A DNA stretch of 64,000 bases from Actinokineospora bangkokensis (GCF_001940455.1 NZ_MKQR01000009.1:533074-597073), one strand, 5' to 3'. Positions 1-8,684 are shown, numbered from the stretch's first letter. A program made the numbers and translations. Notes: generated by a model not told the origin, from the letters alone.

Positions 1-994
1 GCAGCCCGTACATGCCCGCGGCGGTGGGGGAGGCGCCGTGGCCGATCTGGAAGTACTGCGACAGGAACACGGTGCCGCCGAACATCGCCAGGCCGACCAG
101 CGCGGAGGCGATGGTGGTGAGCGCGACGGTGCGGTTGCGGAAGATCGACAGCGGCACGACCGGGTCGCTGGCCCTGGACTCCACCCACACGGCCAGGGCG
201 AGCAGCACCACGCCCGCGCCGACGAGGGCGATGGTCCAGGTGGAGGCCCACTCGAACTTGTTGCCCGCCAGGGTGGCCCAGATGAGCAGGGTGGACACGC
301 CGGAGACGATGAGCGCGGCGCCGAGCCAGTCGATGCGGACCGACTCCTTGCGCACGGTCGGCAGGTTCAGCGTCTTCTGGAGCAGGACGATCGCGGCGAG
401 GGTGAACGGGACGCCGATGAAGAAGCACCAGCGCCAGCCCAGCCAGGGGGTGTCGACCAGGACGCCGCCGATGAGCGGGCCCGCGACGGTGGCCACGCCG
501 AACACGGCGCCGAAGAGCCCGGAGTAGCGGCCGAGTTCGCGCGGCGGGATCATCGCGGCGAGCACGATGGTGGCCAGCGCGGAGACGCCGCCCGCGCCGA
601 GGCCCTGGGCGACCCGGCTGATGATGAGCACCTCGATGTTCTGCGCCGACCCCGCGACCAGCGAGCCGACCACGAACAGGCCGAGGGAGACCTGGATGAG
701 CAGCTTGCGGTTGTACAGGTCGGCGAGCTTGCCCCAGAGCGGGACGGTGGCGGTCATGGCCAGCAGTTCGGTGGTGACGACCCAGGTGTAGACCGACTGC
801 GACCCGCGGAGGTCGGAGATGATCCTGGGCAGCGCGTTGGCCACGATGGTGGAGGCCAGGATGGCGCAGAACATGCCGAGCATGAGGCCGGAGACGGCCT
901 GCCGGACGTCGCGGCGGGAGCGCGTGCCGGGCGCGGGGGCGCCCTCGGTGGTGGCGCCGGGACCCGGGGTCCCGGTCGCGGTGGTGTCGGACAT
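1..994 (-). CDS. MFS drug exporter, DHA2 (EmrB/QacA) type, partial
   Basis: The first 331 residues are visible; the C-terminal end lies beyond the left edge. The product is a proton-driven multidrug exporter of the cytoplasmic membrane. A hydrophilic N-terminus rich in Gly, Pro and Thr (about 30 residues) is followed by helices typical of the 14-TM DHA2 family. The loop LADLYNRK fits the family A-like motif, and the stretch GVATVAGPLIGG fits the motif C antiporter signature. The ATG at 994 follows a GAGGAG ribosome site. The tetR gene lies 57 bp upstream on the same strand, so the two probably form a repressor-exporter operon. The substrate cannot be told from sequence. Confidence 0.85.
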   Translation of the reverse strand, partial: MSDTTATGTPGPGATTEGAPAPGTRSRRDVRQAVSGLMLGMFCAILASTIVANALPRIISDLRGSQSVYTWVVTTELLAMTATVPLWGKLADLYNRKLLIQVSLGLFVVGSLVAGSAQNIEVLIISRVAQGLGAGGVSALATIVLAAMIPPRELGRYSGLFGAVFGVATVAGPLIGGVLVDTPWLGWRWCFFIGVPFTLAAIVLLQKTLNLPTVRKESVRIDWLGAALIVSGVSTLLIWATLAGNKFEWASTWTIALVGAGVVLLALAVWVESRASDPVVPLSIFRNRTVALTTIASALVGLAMFGGTVFLSQYFQIGHGASPTAAGMYGL

Positions 995-1051
995 CGCTCC
1001 TCGTCAGGGTGGTGAGTTGTCGGCGTGGTGGGTCGTCGGCGTGCTCGGTCG

Positions 1052-1663
1052 TCAGGGTGCGGTGGGCGCGGGCAGGCCGCGGGCGATCAGGTCGAACGCC
1101 TCGTCGACGAGGTCGACGAGGGCGGGTGGGGTGCCGGGGGTGGACCACCGGGTGATGGCGACCCGGAAGGCGGCGCTGGCGGTGGCGGCGACCAGCAGCG
1201 GGTAGCCGTGGTCGACGGGCAGCCCGGTGTGCGCGGCGACGCCTGCGGCCAGGGCGCGCTCGGTGCTGGCGCCCGCGAGGAAGACCCGGTTGAGCAGCTG
1301 CGGGTTGTCCTGGATGACCTGGATGCGGGTGAGCCACCGCTGCCGGTCCTGGCGGTCGCCCGCGAGTTCGGCGTGCAGGAAGGCCCGCACCGCCGCGAGC
1401 GGGTGCTCGTCGGCGGGGCGGGCGGCGAAGTGCGCGTCGATGCGGCCGGTGACGTCGGGGTCGGGTCCGACGACGGCGTCTTCCTTGGTGGGGAAGTAGT
1501 TGAAGAACGTGCGCGGGGAGACCCCGGCCGCGTGGGCGATGTCGTCCACGGTGACCTGGTCGATCCCGCGTTCGGCGACCAGGTCGAGCGCGGCGTCGGA
1601 CAGGGCTGTCCTGGTCTCGCGCTTCTTGCGGTCGCGCAGTCCCCCGGTGCTGGGTGCGGCCAT
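1052..1663 (-). CDS. TetR-family transcriptional repressor
   Basis: A 203-residue TetR/AcrR-type DNA-binding protein. The N-terminal helix-turn-helix spans about residues 15-64, ending in the typical AGVSPRTFFNYFPTKEDAV recognition segment. The C-terminal ligand domain is not conserved enough to predict an inducer. I chose the ATG at 1663 over one 15 codons upstream because the longer form would start inside the palindromic operator and lacks family similarity there. The gene lies directly upstream of the drug exporter on the same strand. It most likely represses itself and the exporter through the palindrome at 1686-1717. Confidence 0.9.
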   Translation of the reverse strand: MAAPSTGGLRDRKKRETRTALSDAALDLVAERGIDQVTVDDIAHAAGVSPRTFFNYFPTKEDAVVGPDPDVTGRIDAHFAARPADEHPLAAVRAFLHAELAGDRQDRQRWLTRIQVIQDNPQLLNRVFLAGASTERALAAGVAAHTGLPVDHGYPLLVAATASAAFRVAITRWSTPGTPPALVDLVDEAFDLIARGLPAPTAP

Positions 1664-1670
1664 GGCGGCG

Positions 1671-1717
1671 AGTGTAGGCACCGATGTGCAGTCGCTGCAA
1701 CTTTGCACCTACTGCAC
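1671..1717 (-). promoter_or_regulatory. tetR-exporter promoter with nested palindromic operator
   Basis: On the minus strand TTGCAG (1700-1695) and TACACT (1676-1671) sit 18 bp apart like -35 and -10 boxes. The start ATG follows the -10 box by 7 bp, so the transcript is probably leaderless. Two inverted repeats share one centre: GTGCAGT (1686-1692) with ACTGCAC (1711-1717), and TGCAA (1696-1700) with TTGCA (1703-1707). They cover the -35 box, as expected for a TetR operator, perhaps bound by two dimers. Confidence 0.7.
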
Positions 1718-1752
1718 GTTGTGTGCTGGCCCCCACCCGGGCGCGCACAGCG

Positions 1753-1792
1753 GCGCGCGGTGGCCCCGGTCAGCACCGGGACCACCGCGCGC
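1753..1792 (-). terminator. Stem-loop terminator of kamA
   Basis: An 18-bp stem with one mismatch (arms 1753-1770 and 1775-1792, loop of 4) lies just after the kamA stop on the minus strand. There is no T-tract, which is common in actinomycetes. Confidence 0.7.
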
Positions 1793-1806
1793 GGGGTTCT
1801 AGGGGG

Positions 1807-3207
1807 TCACTTGTCCGCGATGGCCGCCCAGTGCCGCTTGCCCGCCTCCGGCAGGGTGGAGATCGGGTCGTAGTAGGGGTAGCGGCGGTCGAGGACGTCC
1901 TCCGCGGTGTCGAGGCGCTCGGTGCCCGCGCGGTAGTTCTTCGTCCAGTAGGAGATGCCCAGCTCGCGGTCGTACTCCGCGAGCTGGTGCACCCAGCGCT
2001 TGCCGACATAGGGGACGTCGCAGATGATCCGCGGCGTGGCGTAGCCGGGCAGGTAGCCCATGATCGCGTGCTGGAGCCGCTGGGCCTCCCACACCGCCAC
2101 CCGCCAGTGCTCGGCGTTGGGGATCATGTCGCACATGTAGAAGTAGTACGGCAGGATGCCCGCCTCGCCCTGCAGGGCGAAGCACAGGTCGAGCAGGTCC
2201 TCGGCGGTGGCGTTGACCCCGCGCATGAGCACGCCCTGGTTGCGCACGTCGCGCACGCCGACCTCCAGGGCGGTGCGGGCCGCCTCGGCGACCAGCGGGG
2301 TGACCGACGCGGCGTGGTTGACGTGGGTGTGGATGGCCAGGTTCACCCCGCGGCGCTGGGCGGTGCGGGCGACCCGCTCCAGGCCCTCGACGACGGTGGG
2401 CTGCAACCAGTGCTGGGGCAGGGCGGCCAGGGCCTTGGTGGCCAGCCGGATGTCGCGCACGGTGGGGATGTCGAGCAGCCGCATCAGGAAGGACTCCAGC
2501 TGCCGCCACGGCACGTTGGCCACGTCGCCGCCGGAGACCACCACGTCGCGCACGCCCGGGGTGCGCTTGAGGTAGTCGATCATCCTGTCCTGCCGGTCGA
2601 CCGGCTTGAGCAGCAGCTTGTGCTTGTCGACCGCGGGGGTGGAGTTGCCGACGAGGTCCATGCGGGTGCAGTGGCCGCAGTACTGCGGGCAGGTGGACAG
2701 CAGCTCCGCGAGCACCTTGGTGGGGTAGCGGTGGGTCAGCCCCTCGACCACCCACATCTCCGCCTCGTGCAGGGAGTCGCGGGAGGAGTGCGGGTGGCTG
2801 GGCCACTCGGGGTCGCGGTCGGAGGCCACCGGGAGCATGTAGCGGCGCACCGGGTCGGCCAGGAACGCGGCGGTGAACGCCTCCGGGGTGGTGGGGGCGT
2901 GCGCGGCCATGGTGTTGAGCATCTGCGGCGGGATGAGCATCGACATCGTGGCCAGGTTCCGCTGGTCGGCGTCGAGGTCGTCGAAGAAGGCGTCGGTGAG
3001 CAGGTCGCCCACCACCGCGCGCAGCTGCGCGGCGTTCTTCACGCAGTGCGCGCGCTGCCACTGCGCGTCGCGCCACTGCGCCGCGGTCACGTCCCGCCAG
3101 CCGGGGAACCGGCGCCAGTCCGGTTCCACCAGCTCGTGCCGGAGGTACTCGTAGGGCTGCTCGCCAGGGGCGCCCCGGGTCGCGGAGCGCTCGTCCACTG
3201 CGGTCAT
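1807..3207 (-). CDS. kamA: Lysine 2,3-aminomutase (radical SAM)
   Basis: A 466-residue KamA-family enzyme that would convert L-lysine to L-beta-lysine using S-adenosylmethionine, a 4Fe-4S cluster and PLP. The radical SAM motif is C173-x3-C177-x2-C180 (CPQYCGHC). Near the C-terminus the presumed PLP lysine lies in DVPYVGK. Clostridial LAM has a Gly-rich DAPGGGGK there, so this region differs and is one residue shorter. The ATG at 3207 follows GGAG at good distance. The gene is divergent from the kdd operon, which holds the next steps of the same pathway. Catabolism is therefore likelier than antibiotic beta-lysine supply. Closely related aminomutases with other substrates cannot be excluded. 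Confidence 0.88.
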   Translation of the reverse strand: MTAVDERSATRGAPGEQPYEYLRHELVEPDWRRFPGWRDVTAAQWRDAQWQRAHCVKNAAQLRAVVGDLLTDAFFDDLDADQRNLATMSMLIPPQMLNTMAAHAPTTPEAFTAAFLADPVRRYMLPVASDRDPEWPSHPHSSRDSLHEAEMWVVEGLTHRYPTKVLAELLSTCPQYCGHCTRMDLVGNSTPAVDKHKLLLKPVDRQDRMIDYLKRTPGVRDVVVSGGDVANVPWRQLESFLMRLLDIPTVRDIRLATKALAALPQHWLQPTVVEGLERVARTAQRRGVNLAIHTHVNHAASVTPLVAEAARTALEVGVRDVRNQGVLMRGVNATAEDLLDLCFALQGEAGILPYYFYMCDMIPNAEHWRVAVWEAQRLQHAIMGYLPGYATPRIICDVPYVGKRWVHQLAEYDRELGISYWTKNYRAGTERLDTAEDVLDRRYPYYDPISTLPEAGKRHWAAIADK

Positions 3208-3290
3208 CTCTACTCCTCGCCAGTCGCGTCGCGTAAAGATATGCTGCCAGACGACCGGTTGGACGTAAATTTTTCGGCAAGGGGTGTGAC
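3208..3290. promoter_or_regulatory. Divergent kamA/kdd control region
   Basis: An 83-bp spacer between two divergent starts, with AT-rich patches (around 3232-3242 and 3264-3274) unlike its surroundings. It must carry both promoters. I cannot assign firm -35/-10 boxes or an operator. AAGGGG at 3279-3284 serves as the kdd ribosome site. Confidence 0.5.
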
Positions 3291-4325
3291 GTGGGGAGTT
3301 CATCGCCGCTCGGGCTGCACCGGGTGCTCGACCCGGTGGGGGTGCTGCCGCAGCGCGCGCACCGCCTTGACGCCGACCCCACCCCGCACCCGGACGAGGT
3401 GGTCGTGGACATCGAGGTGCTCAACCTCGACGCCGCCTCCTACCGGCAGTTGCGCGAGCAGCACGGCACCGGCGCGGCGGTGCGCGCGGCGGTGCTGGCG
3501 ATCGTGGCCGAGCGGGGCAAGATGCAGAACCCGGTCACCGGCTCGGGCGGGATGCTGCTGGGCACCGTCCGCGCCGTGGGCCCCGAGTCGCCGCTGGGCC
3601 TGCGCGTCGGGGACCGGGTGGCAACCCTGGTGTCGCTGTCGCTGACCCCGCTGCGCATCACCGACGGGCTGGCCCGCTGGGACGGCGCGGGCGAGCAGGT
3701 GCCGTGCGCGGGCACCGCGGTGCTGTTCGGCCGCTCCATCGCCGCGGTGCTGCCCGACGACCTGCCCGACGCGGTGGCCCTGTCGGTGCTGGACGTGTGC
3801 GGCGCGCCCGCGCTCACCGACCGGGTGGTGCGCGAGGCGGGCCCCGGGGCGTCGGTGTGCGTGCTGGGCGGGGGCGGCAAGTCCGGGTCGCTGTCGCTGG
3901 CCGCGGCGCGCGCCGCCGGGGCCGGTCGGGTCGTGGCGCTGGTGCCCACCGAGGCCGAGGCGGCCGCGGTGCGCGCCGCCGGGCTCGCCGACGAGGTCGT
4001 CCTCGCCGACGCCCGCGACCCGGTGGCCCTGGCCGAGGCGGTGGGCAAGCCGGTCGAGGTCACCGTGGTGTGCGTCGACGTGCCCGGCTGCGAGCACGGG
4101 GCCATCCTGGCCACCGCCGACGGCGGCACCGTGGTGTTCTTCTCCATGGCGACCTCGTTCACCGCCGCCGCCCTGGGCGCCGAGGGGCTGGCCGCCGACG
4201 TGCGCATGCTCGTCGGCAACGGCTACGTCCCCGGGCACGCCGAGTTCGCCCTGTCGCTCTACCGCGCCGAGCCCGGGGTGCGGGCGCTGTTCGCCGCCCG
4301 GGAGCGGCAGACTCACACCCCATGA
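3291..4325 (+). CDS. kdd: L-erythro-3,5-diaminohexanoate dehydrogenase
   Basis: A 344-residue protein recognised as Kdd, the NAD-dependent oxidative deaminase of lysine fermentation. It acts on 3,5-diaminohexanoate to give 5-amino-3-oxohexanoate and ammonia. The N-terminal half resembles the medium-chain dehydrogenase fold. A dinucleotide-binding glycine stretch (VLGGGGKSG, about residues 193-201) starts the Rossmann half. The GTG start follows AAGGGG. It is the first gene of a tight operon, and its TGA overlaps the ATG of the amidohydrolase by 4 bp. The location beside kamDE and kal supports the assignment. Confidence 0.88.
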   Translation: MGSSSPLGLHRVLDPVGVLPQRAHRLDADPTPHPDEVVVDIEVLNLDAASYRQLREQHGTGAAVRAAVLAIVAERGKMQNPVTGSGGMLLGTVRAVGPESPLGLRVGDRVATLVSLSLTPLRITDGLARWDGAGEQVPCAGTAVLFGRSIAAVLPDDLPDAVALSVLDVCGAPALTDRVVREAGPGASVCVLGGGGKSGSLSLAAARAAGAGRVVALVPTEAEAAAVRAAGLADEVVLADARDPVALAEAVGKPVEVTVVCVDVPGCEHGAILATADGGTVVFFSMATSFTAAALGAEGLAADVRMLVGNGYVPGHAEFALSLYRAEPGVRALFAARERQTHTP

Positions 4326-5962
4326 GCAGCGACACCGCGGCGGCCGCCACCACCCTCCTGGTGGGCGGGCGCATCCACTCCCCGGCCGACCCGCACGCCA
4401 CGGCCATGGCCGTGCACGACGGGGTGGTCGTCTGGCTGGGGCAGGACACCGTCGGGCACGCCCTGCACCCGGGGGCCGAGGTCGTCGAGCTCGACGGCGC
4501 GTTCGTCGCCCCCGCCTTCGTCGACGCGCACGTGCACGCCACCTCCGCCGGGCTGCTGCGCACCGGGGTCGACCTCACCGCCTGCGCCTCGCTGGCCGGG
4601 TGCCTGGACGCGGTGACCGCCCACGCCCGCCGCACCGGCGGCGCCCTGGTGCTCGGCCACGGCTGGGACGAGACCGCCTGGCCCGAGGGGCGCCCGCCCA
4701 CCCGCGCCGAACTCGACCGGGCCGCGGGCGGGGCGCCGGTGTACCTGTCGCGGGTGGACGTCCACTCCGCACTGGTGTCCACCGCCCTGCTCGACGCCGT
4801 GCCCGCCGCCGCGGCCGCCGACGGGTTCGACCCCGCCGGGCCGCTGAGCCGCGCCGCCCACCACCTCGTGCGCCGGGCCGCGCTCGACGCGGTCACCCCC
4901 GCCCAGCGCGCCGCCGCCCAGGAGGGGTTCCTGCGCCACGCCGCGGCCAACGGGGTCGCCGCCGTGCACGAGTGCGCGGGCCCGGACATCTCCGGCCGCG
5001 CGGACCTGGCCGCCCTGCTGTCCCGCCGCGCCGACCTGCCCGAGGTCGTCGGCTACTGGGGCGAGCTCGCCCCGGCGGAGCTGGCCGCGGAGCTGGGCGT
5101 GCGCGGCCTGGCGGGCGACCTGTTCGTCGACGGCGCCCTCGGTTCGCGCACCGCCTGCCTGCACCAGCCTTACGCTGACGCCCCCGGCACCACCGGCGCG
5201 CTCTACCTCGACGCCGCCGCCATCGCCGACCACCTCGTCGCCTGCACCGAGGCGGGCACCCAGGCCGGGTTCCACGTCATCGGCGACGGCGCCGTGGCCG
5301 AGGTCGTCGAGGGCTTCGCCCGCGCCGAGTCGCGCGTGGGCCGCCCCGCCCTGGCCACCGCCCGCCACCGGCTCGAACACCTGGAGATGGTCACCGGCGA
5401 GCAGGCCGACCGGCTCGGCCAGTGGGGCGTGGTCGCCTCGGTGCAACCGCTGTTCGACGCCACCTGGGGCGGGGACGACGGCATGTACGCCCAGCGCCTC
5501 GGCGTCGAGCGCGGCACCGCGCTCAACCCCTTCGCCCGCCTGGCCGCCGCCGGGGTCGTGCTCGCCCTGGGCTCCGACGCCCCGGTGACCCCGCTCGACC
5601 CGTGGGCCGCGGTGCGCGCCGCGGTCCACCACCGCACCGAGGGCTCCGGGCTGTCCCCGCGCGCCGCCTTCACCGCCCACACCCGGGGCGGGTGGCGCGC
5701 CGCCGGGGTCGACGACGGGCTCACCGGCACCCTCGTGCCCGGCGCCCCCGCCACCTACGCGGTGTGGGCGGCCGACGAGCTGGTCACCGCCGCCCCCGAC
5801 TCCCGCGTGCAGCGCTGGTCCACCGACCCGCGCTCGCGCGTGCCCGCGCTGCCGCCGCTGCACCCCGGCGCCGAGCTGCCCACCTGCCTGCGCACCGTCC
5901 ACACCGGGCGCGTGCTCTACCGCCGAGACAGCGACCGGGAGGACACCCGTGCCCCTGCTTGA
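4322..5962 (+). CDS. YtcJ-like metal-dependent amidohydrolase
   Basis: A 546-residue amidohydrolase family 3 protein. The metal-binding HxH lies at H70-x-H72 (DAHVH). Further family marks are a central His in HRLEHLE and the late Asp in LGSDAPVTPLDPW. The fold is a TIM barrel that hydrolyses C-N or related bonds, but the substrate is unknown. It overlaps kdd by 4 bp and kamD by 14 bp, so it is translated with the lysine genes. No amidohydrolase belongs to the classical pathway. It may release lysine or a pathway amine from an acylated or lactam form (inference). Length and motifs look intact. Confidence 0.85.
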   Translation: MSSDTAAAATTLLVGGRIHSPADPHATAMAVHDGVVVWLGQDTVGHALHPGAEVVELDGAFVAPAFVDAHVHATSAGLLRTGVDLTACASLAGCLDAVTAHARRTGGALVLGHGWDETAWPEGRPPTRAELDRAAGGAPVYLSRVDVHSALVSTALLDAVPAAAAADGFDPAGPLSRAAHHLVRRAALDAVTPAQRAAAQEGFLRHAAANGVAAVHECAGPDISGRADLAALLSRRADLPEVVGYWGELAPAELAAELGVRGLAGDLFVDGALGSRTACLHQPYADAPGTTGALYLDAAAIADHLVACTEAGTQAGFHVIGDGAVAEVVEGFARAESRVGRPALATARHRLEHLEMVTGEQADRLGQWGVVASVQPLFDATWGGDDGMYAQRLGVERGTALNPFARLAAAGVVLALGSDAPVTPLDPWAAVRAAVHHRTEGSGLSPRAAFTAHTRGGWRAAGVDDGLTGTLVPGAPATYAVWAADELVTAAPDSRVQRWSTDPRSRVPALPPLHPGAELPTCLRTVHTGRVLYRRDSDREDTRAPA

Positions 5963-7523
5963 CCTCGACCCGCGGGTGGTGGCGCGGGCCCGCGCGCTGG
6001 CCGCCCGCGCCGCCGAACCGGTGGTGGAGCTGGCCCGCGCGCACACCACCGTCGCCGTCGAGCGCGCCACCCTGCGCCTGGCGGGGATCACCGGCGCCGA
6101 CACCGCCCACCCGGCCGGGGACGTGCCCTGGGTCAACCGGGTCGTCGACACCGTCCGCGAGCACTGCGGCCTGGAGCACGGCGTCGTCCTGCCGGTCTTC
6201 CACGCCCTGCGCGAGCACGACCTGGGGTCGCTGACCGAGCTGGCCGAGGCCACCGCCGCCGGGCAGGTCCGCTACACCGTGCCCACCGGCGCCGCCGCCA
6301 CCCGCGCGGGCAAGGCCGCCAGGACCGCGGTGGCCCGCGGCCTGCGCGCCGTCGACCGCAACCGCGCCACCCGCGACCGGCTCGTGGCCAAGCTCGGCGA
6401 CCCGCCGCGGCGGCCCTGGATCTACCTCATCGTGGCCACCGGCGACATCGACGAGGACGTCGTGCAGGCCGCCAGCGCCGCCCGCGCCGGTGCCGACGTC
6501 ATCGCGGTGATCCGCTCCACCGGGCAGTCGCTGCTCGACTACGTCCCCGAGGGCGCCACCCACCACGGGTTCGCGGGCACCTACGCCACCCAGGAGAACT
6601 TCCGCATCATGCGGGCCGCCATGGACGAGGTGTCCAAGGAGCTGGGCCGCTACGTGCGGGTCACCAACTACGCCTCCGGCCTGTGCATGCCCGAGATCGC
6701 CGTGCTCGGCGGCCTCGAACGGCTGGACATGATGCTCAACGACTCGATGTACGGGATCCTCTTCCGCGACATCAACCCCATCCGCACCTTCGTCGACCAG
6801 CGCTTCTCCCGGCAGGTGCACGCCCGCGCCGGGATCATCATCAACACCGGCGAGGACAACTACCTCACCACCGCCGACGCCGTGGACGCCGCGCACACCG
6901 TCACCGTCTCCCAGCTGCTCAACGAGCGCTTCGCGCACGAGGCCGGGCTGGGCGACGAGCTGCTGGGGCTGGGCCACGCCTTCGAGATCAACCCCAGGGT
7001 GCCCGACTCGTTCCGGCTGGAGCTGGCGCACGCCCTGCTGGCCCGCGAGCTGTTCCCGCACGCCCCGCTCAAGTGGATGCCGCCGACCAAGCACATGACC
7101 GGCAACGTCTTCGACGGCTACCTGCTCGACGGGTTCTTCAACCTCGCCGGGGCGCTGACCGGCCAGTCCATCCTGCTCGTCGGCATGATGACCGAAGCCG
7201 TGGTCACCCCGTTCCTGTCCGACCGCGACCTGGCCCTGGCCAACGTGCGCTACGTCCTCGACGCCGCGGGCTCGCTGGCCGAGGACTTCCGCCCGGCCCG
7301 CGACGGGCTCATCGTCAAGCGCGCCCACCAGGTGCTCGGCGAGGCGGTGGACCTGCTGGAGCGGGTCGTCGACGACGGGCTGCTCACCGCCATCGCCCGC
7401 GGCACCTTCGGGCTGATGAAGCGCCCGCCCGACGGCGGCAAGGGCGCCGACGGCGTCGTGGCCAAGGCCGAGGGCTACCTCAACCCCGCCACCACCCTGC
7501 TGGAGAGCGGGGAGACCCGGTGA
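5949..7523 (+). CDS. kamD: Lysine 5,6-aminomutase alpha subunit
   Basis: A 524-residue homologue of KamD, the large TIM-barrel subunit of the adenosylcobalamin- and PLP-dependent beta-lysine/D-lysine 5,6-aminomutase. It moves the terminal amino group to C5, yielding 3,5-diaminohexanoate from beta-lysine. Length and collinearity match the clostridial subunit (about 516 residues). The GTG at 5949 follows GGGAGG and overlaps the amidohydrolase end. kamE follows after 28 bp, as expected for the two subunits. No reactivating chaperone gene for the mutase is seen nearby. Confidence 0.9.
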   Translation: MPLLDLDPRVVARARALAARAAEPVVELARAHTTVAVERATLRLAGITGADTAHPAGDVPWVNRVVDTVREHCGLEHGVVLPVFHALREHDLGSLTELAEATAAGQVRYTVPTGAAATRAGKAARTAVARGLRAVDRNRATRDRLVAKLGDPPRRPWIYLIVATGDIDEDVVQAASAARAGADVIAVIRSTGQSLLDYVPEGATHHGFAGTYATQENFRIMRAAMDEVSKELGRYVRVTNYASGLCMPEIAVLGGLERLDMMLNDSMYGILFRDINPIRTFVDQRFSRQVHARAGIIINTGEDNYLTTADAVDAAHTVTVSQLLNERFAHEAGLGDELLGLGHAFEINPRVPDSFRLELAHALLARELFPHAPLKWMPPTKHMTGNVFDGYLLDGFFNLAGALTGQSILLVGMMTEAVVTPFLSDRDLALANVRYVLDAAGSLAEDFRPARDGLIVKRAHQVLGEAVDLLERVVDDGLLTAIARGTFGLMKRPPDGGKGADGVVAKAEGYLNPATTLLESGETR

Positions 7524-7551
7524 GCGGCACCCGAGCGAAGGGGGACCGACC

Positions 7552-8298
7552 GTGAGCGGCCACCACATCCGCCCCTACGGCGACACCACCGGCGACGGCA
7601 TGGCCCAGCTGTCGTTCACCCTGCCCGTCCCGCACGGCCCGCGCGCCGACGGCGCCGCCGCGCAGCTGGCCGCCAAGATGGGCATGGACCCGGCCATGGT
7701 CGTGCACTCGCACCCCATCGGCGACGGGTTCACCTTCTTCGTCGTCTACGGCTCGGTGACCCACCTGGTCGACCTCGACGCGGTGCAGGTCGTCGAGCGC
7801 GACTACCCGCTGCTGGCCCCCGCCGACGTCAACGCCGCGCTCAAGCGGCTGCTGCGGCGCAAGCTCGTCGTGGTCGGCGCCTGCATCGGCACCGACGCCC
7901 ACACCGTCGGCATCGACGCCATCCTCAACATCAAGGGCTTCGCCGGGGAGAAGGGGCTGGAGTACTACCGGGAGCTGCGGGTGGTCAACCTCGGCGCCCA
8001 GGTCACCGTCGCGGACCTGGTCAAGCGCGCCCGCGCCGAGCGCGCCGACGCGGTGCTGGTGTCCCAGGTGGTGACCCAGCGCGACGCGCACCTGCTCAAC
8101 ACCCGCGAGATGTCGGCGGCCTTCCGCGAGGCCACCGGCGCCGACTGCCCGCTGCTGGTCGCGGGCGGCCCCCGGTTCGACCCGCTGATGGCCGCCGAAC
8201 TCGGCGTCGACCGCGTCTTCGGCCGCGGCACCACCCCCGGCGAGGTCGCCAGCTACCTCGTGCACGCCATCACCGAGAGGACCGCGGTACCCGCATGA
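7552..8298 (+). CDS. kamE: Lysine 5,6-aminomutase beta subunit
   Basis: A 248-residue KamE homologue that binds cobalamin and carries the PLP-linking lysine. The base-off B12 motif DxHxxG is seen in GTDAHTVGIDA (about residues 123-128). The segment NIKGFAGEKG just after it fits the lysine that forms the internal aldimine in the clostridial enzyme. The N-terminal 80 residues match the dimerisation domain of the family. The GTG start follows a GAAGGGGGA ribosome site. The stop overlaps the kal ATG by 4 bp. With KamD it forms the second enzyme of the pathway. Confidence 0.9.
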   Translation: MSGHHIRPYGDTTGDGMAQLSFTLPVPHGPRADGAAAQLAAKMGMDPAMVVHSHPIGDGFTFFVVYGSVTHLVDLDAVQVVERDYPLLAPADVNAALKRLLRRKLVVVGACIGTDAHTVGIDAILNIKGFAGEKGLEYYRELRVVNLGAQVTVADLVKRARAERADAVLVSQVVTQRDAHLLNTREMSAAFREATGADCPLLVAGGPRFDPLMAAELGVDRVFGRGTTPGEVASYLVHAITERTAVPA

Positions 8299-8684
8299 GC
8301 CCCGAACCCGGCACGTCCGTCACCCACCGCCGCTACGTGCCGCACTCCCACGCCCACTACGGCGGCAACCTCGTCGACGGCGCCTACGGCCTGGGCATGT
8401 TCGGCGACGTGGCCACCGAGCTGTGCGTGCGCACCGACGGCGACGAGGGCCTGTTCGCCGGCTACACCAGCGTGGAGTTCCTGGCGCCGCTGCAAGCGGG
8501 CGACGTCGTGGAGGCCACCGCCACCCTCGTGCGGGTGGGCACCCGCTCGCGCGGGATGGAGTTCGAGGCGCGGGTGGTCTGCCGCGCCGCCCCCGAGCGC
8601 GGCCCGTCCGCCGCCGACGTGTGCGACCCGCCGGTGGTGATCACCCGCGCGGCGGGCACCGTGGTCGTGCCGCCCCGGCCCTGA
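8295..8684 (+). CDS. kal: 3-aminobutyryl-CoA ammonia-lyase
   Basis: A 129-residue single hot-dog-fold protein of the size and sequence type of Kal. Kal removes ammonia from L-3-aminobutyryl-CoA to give crotonyl-CoA, the last dedicated step of lysine fermentation. The N-terminal segment (HSHAHYGGNLVDGAYGLGMFGDV) is typical. It ends the kdd operon and is followed by a strong terminator. The enzyme that should supply its substrate, Kce, is not encoded in this operon. Confidence 0.85.
   Translation: MSPEPGTSVTHRRYVPHSHAHYGGNLVDGAYGLGMFGDVATELCVRTDGDEGLFAGYTSVEFLAPLQAGDVVEATATLVRVGTRSRGMEFEARVVCRAAPERGPSAADVCDPPVVITRAAGTVVVPPRP

Noticed and set aside
38-1015. Long plus-strand frames across the exporter gene
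   Set aside because: The minus strand gives a convincing membrane transporter, while the plus-strand products are Arg/Gly/Asp-rich without any family signal.
1807-3207. Assigning KamA to antibiotic beta-lysine supply
   Set aside because: Its divergent neighbours kdd, kamD, kamE and kal form the catabolic route, and no nonribosomal peptide genes are nearby.
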